Assembly (NCBI GenBank): GCA_015227615.1
Contig: JAALGZ010000011.1
Location: forward strand, 496,001 to 560,000
Source: Labyrinthula sp. Ha
Lineage: Eukaryota > Sar > Bigyra > Labyrinthulida > Labyrinthulaceae
DNA: 64,000 nucleotides
Direction: 5' to 3'
Position numbers and translations under genes: made by a program. Every line of letters begins with the position of its first letter. Position 1 is the stretch's first letter. The notes below the pieces were generated by a model. That model had not been told where the DNA came from. It ran no database searches and saw only the letters and a list, made by a program, of their open reading frames with translations. Shown here in pieces: positions 56,979-64,000 of this stretch.

Positions 56979-59900
56979 ATCTACCTTTGCCGAATTCCGG
57001 TTCGCATTGACTTCCCTTTTTCAGTCATCTCGACTAAATATCTAAGTAAGTTAAATGATTTATGTGGTAATGCACTATTGGTAGACTAGAGGACGTGTAT
57101 AATATGACTTAATATAAATTCACAGTGGGATTGTGTTTTCTAAACCTAACAGGAACAAATATTACAATAATCAATAATGAATCCAAAACCAAATATTTTT
57201 TGTTTTAAAATATTGTTTTTATACTATACAAGTTAGAAGGGTAACTAGTGCGTTTATGACAAATAATATTTGGTGAAGACGATTTTGCCGAGGATGAAAC
57301 TGTATATTCGGCAGCAAGCAATTGATGAATACATAACAGCCAATAATTTAAAACAAACTCTGTAAGCTGAGTATAATAATTAGGGAAGATTATTATATTC
57401 TTTGCTAAAATCACCTCGGAGATTTTGAAGAAATTCAGTCTCTAGACGCGGATTTCTTGACATTTTATACGGAGTGAAATAAAGCACAGTCCCTTACCAC
57501 AATATTGACTTTATTCAGAAAATTCAGAAAAAATTAAGTAATGTGTTTAGTAGCTGCCAAAAATTGCTTAAAGTTGCTTAAAATTAAATTTTGTATGTTC
57601 ATAGCAAGATTAAGGACTTCCATATTTCTATAGCTTGTAGATACTGAAGATTTGGCATTTCGGAGTGAATTTTAGCTCAGTTGTAATTAACTAGAAGAAC
57701 AGTACTTAAAAAACTTAGTTACAAAACCAGATTTAGTGAATTTTTGGGGTCTGGATATGAACAGATAATACTTGTTGTTGCTCTTCATGGTGTTATAATA
57801 GAATGTACATTTTCTTGAAAACCGATAATATCCGTGAAACTGGCCTTTAAAACTAGGCTTTTTAGAGTATAAAATAATACTTCATATCAAATGCTCTAAA
57901 AAATGCATAGTTGTTTTTTCAATGTATAAAATCTGTTGGATGGCCATATATTATTTATGAAAGGTTGCGGAAAGAACAAACAAGCAACATATGCCTCATT
58001 TTCAGTAAGTATATTCTCCTCGTTACTGTATCTAGTTCTTGTCCTTTAAATTATTGTACTGGTGTATTGTGGGAAGCCATTGGGAAGTATTTGAGGATTT
58101 ATAGATTTTTGTGTATATGGCCACCAAACTGATTTTTAAGGAAATTGCCACTACAATTACGAACACCCCGCAATAACATTAAATGCTAAGCATCACTGTT
58201 TAATTCTAGAAATACCATATATATGAGAGCAATGACTTGCAGCTTGCAGAATCTTTATATTTTCTTATTCCTTTTAAATTCAAATAAAATTTAGGTGACA
58301 AAAATTTATAATATTCTGTACTTAAACTGTATTTCGGAGTGTAAAAAACGAATTGTATTATATAAACAGAAATTATTCAAACGTCTTTTCAGATTATTGT
58401 TTGAATTATTTAATCAATAAGCATTCTCTTGGATAGGTTATTTTGTTCATAATATAGGTTTACCAATAGGGAAAGTAGTAGAAAGTCCCAAAAGCACTCA
58501 AATATCAAATATCTAAGAAAAGATCTAATATATATACATCTTTTTAAAGATTCTCTAAAATAGTGTAAATAGATTTTATAAAGATGTCCTAGAGAACATA
58601 ATAACAATAAAATTATTGCTAAAATCAACAAGCATTCTTGAGACGTGAAAATGTCAAGCTTAATAAAAAAATGTACAATAAGAAGAATACCATATAATGT
58701 TATATTCTTTTATGGTACTCTATAATTCAATTTAAAGACAAATACAAAGAGCACAGTGAAATGTATTTTTATTTAGGAAAGTTTTAAAGACCATTGTCTT
58801 CAGAAAATTTTGTGCTAATACTTTTGGGACAACAAAATATCTTTATAAAGAATAGAATTATCTTCTTCAAAATTCAAGTAAACTAACATCTTCTTATAAT
58901 ACTATATTTTAAATTGTTTAAAATTAGATTTGATTTGAGATAGTGTCCTTACTTTATCATGATTATGTATAGACGTGGATCAGTTATGACATTATTGCCT
59001 CCATTAGAGAAGTTAGCTAATGTTAAGGTTTGAAAACCAAACTATTTGCAAAAAGGGGGAAAAGCGGTTGCGAACGATGGGTTATAGATCTTATAACTTT
59101 TGGTTCCCAGCAAGTTTCCAATGATTAGTTTTTGAAACGTTACTTTCCAAGGGATGTTTTCTGTTTTTTTTACGTTGTTGTCTTATAGAAATTTCGAATT
59201 ACTATCGATAAAAGGTCACTCTAAACACCCTTGAATGGTTATTTCGCAAGAAAACTGGCGAGAACAGTTAACGATATCATAACAATCTATACTTGCCTAT
59301 GGTTATTTTTATTACCTAGGCTCAATAATACATTTAACTAGACAATATAACCTGGTTAAGATAATTGAAAGTATTTCTAGCTATAAAAGTTTCCAATCCC
59401 AAATTTAAGCTGAATACATCTAGCAAGATGGTCATCTATAATTAACCCAAGACATATCTCCGCTGTATTCAAAAGTGACCGGAAATAAGAGCTTAGAATA
59501 TAACGTTTGGTCCCATATAAACGGAAGCAGCTCTTTAGTTCGTTTTACTATTGGTACGAGGTGACTGTTTTCCCAAAAGACTATAAAGTTTGTCTGACAG
59601 TTTATGATATCTAGGTATTTCATTTAATTATATCAGGGAATATGTCAAGATTTATATTTGAATACCTCAAAATTTTCATTTTAACATATTGTTCGTAGAA
59701 AAGTTACACTATTTCTAGTACTTTGTGTGCTTGTGTTTTGATTTTATGGCGTTTAACACCATAAAATTGCAACCTATGTTATCAAAAAGGGATCTTTTGT
59801 ACTGGTAACAATAAATTTCAGGGGGAAAAGATGGAACCACAGCTTATGGAAATACACATAGTGTTGAGATTTGTTATAAGCCCAGTGTTTTCCCCTACAA

Positions 59901-62750
59901 GAAGTTAACGTTGCATCTTATTATCATGTTCAAAGTGAGAATATATTTTGATATAACAATGCTTTGCTCACGGTCCAAAGCAGTAAACCATATTCCCTTA
60001 ACTATTGAGTTATTTAAAATTTTGGTTACACTAAAAGAATATATTGAACCCCCCCCCGAAAAAAATGCTTCTGTTAATGACATTTGTTATGGAATTTGTT
60101 AGAAACACATTTGACTGATTATAATAATTTGATGAAAACTGGATAGAAATCAGTAGTAACCGAGCCTTTTGCTTTACTTTTAGAAATCAGATAATTAAAA
60201 TATACTATCATCAAAGCAATGTAAGATGCGGTAATATTATACATTCTTTGAAAGAGCCATTTCCACTGTTACAGTTCATTTGCTTCTTATTCTGAGGCCA
60301 TCAGTGCACATTAAAAACCAAGGAATTACTAATATAAAGTCATAATACTTTGACAGGTTGTTTGTATTTTCAAATTTGTACTTTTAATTACTTAGCTTGA
60401 TACATGATGCACGATACCAAAAAACCATGTAAGATTTGTAGTCTGGAAGTATGCGATGGGCCATTATATGCACCAATAATTCTTACATTGGATCTGTAGT
60501 TCTAAAGCACAATACTCTAATCAGCTACATCCAGCCAAAGCAACCCTCGTTTTCAACCAATTTACAATACACCGAATACAATTGGGCCATAGTTTACCAG
60601 ATATTCAAGGCATAGATCTAACATGAAATAAATAATCCCAATCCGTATACTTCGGTGAATATATTTTCTTTAAAGATTAAGGTTGGTAATAATCGTACGT
60701 ATGAGCTCGACATCAATATAAGGTGGTATTTATTATTAAGATATTCAAGTTAGTCATCTTCTAGGAGGTAACTTATACAACTGTGTGTTTAGGATCCCCA
60801 GAGCAACAAGTATCAATTAGTTGGATTTTGGACTGTCGATTCAATTATTGGACCCCCATAGATTCAATTTTGAAAAATATAATTGTTCGTAAAATTTTCT
60901 TTTTTTATATCTGGCTTCACATAGAAACAAAAAATATTTCCTTTCTACGGCCCCTATCCTAACTTGATCTCTAATTTTCCAAAAAACATATCAGTGGAAT
61001 CACTTGCATGCCTCGGACATTTATGGGCTTAAAATGAATTATTCCTGTATCGAAAGTTAAATGCCCCATCTTTTTCAGGATACGGAGTCCCTATTATATT
61101 CCCATAGTGAACTTTATTTTACCTCTGTTAAATGTTTATTCAGCCCACCAAACCCACTAAACTGATGAGATTAAGAATAAAGCAAATCTGTTCGCAAGCT
61201 TCTTTTCTAGTACACACCAGAAGAAAATTCAACCTCAAAATTTGTAGCTATATAGAAAATATCGTGGGTGGGTCTAATTATCTATCGTCGTTACACAACT
61301 TTTATTGCGTCATAGTAGTATACTAGTTGGGATGTTAAAGGTGTTCTATGATTTACAATTGCCATAATTTTATGTTTTAAACTGTTACACACCAACTCAC
61401 ATTGATTTGTACCCTTCTTTCCTTCTAAAACCTCTGAAACCAACCACTAGAAAATATAGTTTCCGGTCTCTTAAAAGCTTTCTGTACCATATTCACAACT
61501 TCGCTTAGAGCTAGGATACGAAATTCCTTGGTTGATGGATAAGCTTATTAAAGTTATAAGTTTGTACTATGTTAGTGTATCATAGCTGACATAGATAGAG
61601 ACGAAATATTTTTAGGTTCTTAGTTGCTTAGTTGAGAACTTTCTCAGAAGTTTTATACCTATTTGTGTTGCCAAGAGCTGACGCGCTTAGTAACCAACGA
61701 ACTTGATTCCTTTCTATTTCTTTTCTTAGTTGTCCAGGATTTTTTTAAAGGTTTAAGGGTTAAAAAAAGGCCTTTGCCTTTGAAATGCTTCTTTAAAAAA
61801 GATAAAGTTTGTTGCATCATGAGAAAATCTACTTGAATTAACTTTAAAAGATGGATATCTTAGAAACTTTGCTGCTTTATTGTGAGTAAGTAGTCAAATA
61901 TGAGTTTTGGTTAGGGCATTTATGCCTGTAACTGAGGCCTATGAGGTGATAAAAAATGAATGAACTTCTTGCCACCTCTATATGCATTAAGATAGAGTAT
62001 AAACATGGCAAAAATATGAGTTTTGGTTTTGAGTAGTACTCGAAGTTGCTTAATCTCTGATAAGACTTATAAAGAAAGAGATCAAAACATAGAAAAATTG
62101 AAAAGCTTAACTAAGAATTAATTAGTATTGCTGGGTGTAGTGCTTGGTCTCAGTTTGAACATTTAGAATATATTCAGTCTTAGTAGGTAATACTAGAAAG
62201 TTCTTAACGCTCTTATGATATATCATTTATTATGGAAGGATGTATGCAACCAAAATTGTCGTCCAGTTGAAAATGCAAACCAAGATTGTAATTCTGCTCA
62301 GTCTTACTTCTGACTTTCTCATCTTACACGCCTAGAGTGTATTCTATATATTTACTGTAATTCTTGTTTTCTTATCTAGAAATTAGACTCAACCTTCCAT
62401 AATGTTAACTCTCTTTGGACCCCTGGGTTCTCATAAGAATTGGTGATTAAGTAAATATATGAAGAAACAATACTTTTGCTGATATTTCGTTTTGTTTTTG
62501 GATATAAAGGTGTCAATCTCATTTAAATGATACATGTGGGTACCTGGTCTATGCAAGTCTACTCAAAAGTAGGTAGTTTGAGGAGTCCATGCAATGGAAA
62601 ATTAGGTAAATATGATGACCCATAACACAGGTTAAGCGATGACTCACAGATGTTCTTTTCGTCTTTAACCATAAAAACCTAGAGGCCCCTTAAGCCATAG
62701 CATATAATCTCATGCTGGGTTCACTTTGTTCATGCTACAACCAAATATTG
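56979..62750. other. Long gene-free AT-rich region
   Basis: Nearly 5.8 kb with only short random frames. I found no RNA gene, transposon protein or tandem repeat. An acidic 20-codon stretch near 57.28 kb (GEDDFAEDETVYSAAS) may be chance. Confidence 0.5.
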
Positions 62751-63041
62751 TTAATAATGTCTGTTTTTCTCGCCTCTTGCAACTCCTGCATCCCAGAATC
62801 TCGAAAGAAGAACATGAAGTATAAAACGGTTTTTTTTCATTTCTGTAACAGCTTCATAGAATATTTGGTACGGAGTATTTCCAAAACCTAACTGAAAATG
62901 AAAGAAGAGAAAGTTAGAGTTATTAGGCCCGGGTAAAGACACAGATGAACCATTTAACTTTTTTTGCCAATAGACTAGAAATAACACTGTGCCCTCGGTC
63001 CTTTCAAGATTGCTTCCATCTTTAAACGATGTACATAGCAT
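62751..63041 (-). CDS. Unrecognised short open frame
   Basis: 96 residues from ATG 63,041. A pyrimidine-rich tract ending TTTTCAG sits in the middle, so part of it may be an intron. A second stretch upstream on the same strand (63,229-63,420) encodes TLVTWSGATTGIAQGLSKIF and could belong to the same gene, but no joining works cleanly. No family is recognised. Confidence 0.3.
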   Translation of the reverse strand: MLCTSFKDGSNLERTEGTVLFLVYWQKKLNGSSVSLPGPNNSNFLFFHFQLGFGNTPYQIFYEAVTEMKKNRFILHVLLSRFWDAGVARGEKNRHY

Positions 63042-63615
63042 GAGTCAGCTGTTCTAAAGATATATCAAGTTTCAAACCAAACCTGGTTAATTAAACTTTT
63101 TCATGTTTTTCCGAAGAATATTCTGTGAGGATCATCCTTTATTAATGTATCCATATTTAATTTTTAGGCTATTGTCTTCAAAGAAAGAACAAATGGACGA
63201 AGAGATGTGATAGAGCGAAAGAAAAAGCTTAAATTCGAGATTGAGGAGGATCATAGTTTAAGTTGTATACTGGAGCTCCAAAAAATATCTTGCTTAAACC
63301 TTGTGCTATACCAGTCGTGGCACCAGACCATGTAACTAGCGTGGTCAATGTGCTTCTCAAAGAACTGTTACGGGTATAACTTACTGCATCCTCATTAAGC
63401 AAGACCTCAAAATGGTGAGACTAACGACGGAAAGCACAAATTCGCAAAGAATTGAAAACAACATTTGACAGTCTTCTAATATTTGGAAACCTCCACAAAA
63501 ACGTTTTAGTTTCAGGCACAATATGGATAGGGAGGCAAATACTAATTAACCTAAACTCTACCATTCACTCGAGCCAAATATTTGCGATGCAACAATCTTT
63601 TGAAGCATTTGCTAT

Positions 63616-64000
63616 TTATAGACACTCTGAGAAAAGGCGGGTGTACCTTTTTTACCAAGATGAAAATGGGACCCCTTTCCGTTCAACCCAACACGCACAT
63701 AGGTATTATTTAGTGGCATGAACTGCTTGGTTATAAACTTCATAGCTTCTTGGCCTACCAAAGCGCCTAAGACTGTACTCTCTGAATTTATTTCAAAAAA
63801 CGTGTTTGTACTTTTCTCAAAATACCGAACAACCTCTTTAACCAAACTATGAATCTCAGAGTCATCGAGCGATAACCTGTCTTTTACCATATCATCTTGA
63901 ACAGAATTAAAAGCTTGTTCAAGGAGCTGCTTGGTATTTAAAAACATTGCCTCAGACGAGATTAAAAACAAATCTGAACTCACCATCAACTTTTCAACTA
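63616..64000 (-). CDS. NAE1: NEDD8-activating enzyme E1 regulatory subunit, C-terminus (partial)
   Basis: The frame is open to the window edge, so only about the last 118 residues are present; the start lies beyond 64,000. The segment LGALVGQEAMKFITKQFMPLNNTYV matches the end of NAE1/APP-BP1/ULA1 (human: QEVIKIITKQF...NNTYIYSG) better than SAE1. With its partner UBA3 it adenylates NEDD8, the modifier of cullins. I end the gene at 63,616 using a 29-nt intron at 63,627-63,655 (GTAAAA...TCTCAG), which gives a short FHLECL end like human NAE1. Without splicing it would run on to 63,612 with a different tail. Confidence 0.7.
63627..63655 (-). other. Probable 29-nt intron in NAE1-like gene
   Basis: Starts GTAAAA, ends TCTCAG. 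Chosen because splicing gives a family-like C-terminus; not decided by frame alone. Confidence 0.5.

Overview
This is a nuclear window from a unicellular eukaryote. The evidence is a Pol II second subunit (RPB2), an RNA polymerase CTD phosphatase, an enhancer-of-polycomb protein, a split tRNA promoter with a T5 terminator, spliceosomal introns, a LINE and Ty3-type elements. The DNA is AT-rich and uses the standard stop codons. A single-pass membrane protein with a long P-T-x-x-P-T tail resembles proteins common in stramenopiles (also seen in haptophytes and chlorarachniophytes), so a stramenopile protist is my best but unproven guess. The introns are strikingly short: seven well-supported ones are 28 to 31 nt, and they hide genes that a simple open-frame search misses, such as a TRIAP1/Mdm35-like twin CX9C protein at 45.6 kb.

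Layout. 0-8.2 kb: tRNA-Ala(UGC), two convergent unknown genes, and RPB2 carrying a 323-residue intein plus a 30-nt in-frame intron. 8.2-17.5 kb: gene-poor DNA with a 126-bp hAT-like MITE and a seven-helix membrane protein. 17.5-21.5 kb: a small ORF and a decayed APE-type LINE on the minus strand. 21.8-23.6 kb: an unknown multi-helix protein facing a ubiquitin E2, plus a candidate two-exon small gene. 23.6-28.4 kb: gene-poor, with a 47-bp tandem repeat. 28.4-30.07 kb: an old Ty3/gypsy fossil on the minus strand. 30,078-38,050: a young Ty3/gypsy LTR element with identical 189-bp LTRs. It carries, between integrase and the 3' LTR, a Myb/SANT-like plus MT-A70 (DPPW) adenine methyltransferase module. 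This is the most unusual thing in the window.

38.3-51.1 kb is the gene-rich part: a TLC-domain protein, a signal-peptide-peptidase-like protease (SPPL), the PP1 inhibitor PPP1R11/Ypi1, a mitochondrial acyl-CoA-synthetase-like fragment divergent from TRIAP1/Mdm35, the P-T-rich membrane protein, a Myb/trihelix-like protein, an Rpp21/Rpr2-like RNase P subunit, and SSU72. 52.2-57 kb holds an unrecognised candidate multi-exon gene and an enhancer-of-polycomb (EPL1) homologue. 57-62.7 kb is very AT-rich with nothing I can support. The window ends inside the C-terminus of an NAE1/ULA1-like NEDD8 E1 subunit.

Genes tend to lie in tight convergent pairs whose ends are -24 to +87 bp apart, separated by long gene-poor stretches. 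Several host genes belong to one theme, transcription by Pol II and its regulation (RPB2, SSU72, EPL1, Myb-like), but nothing suggests they are co-transcribed.
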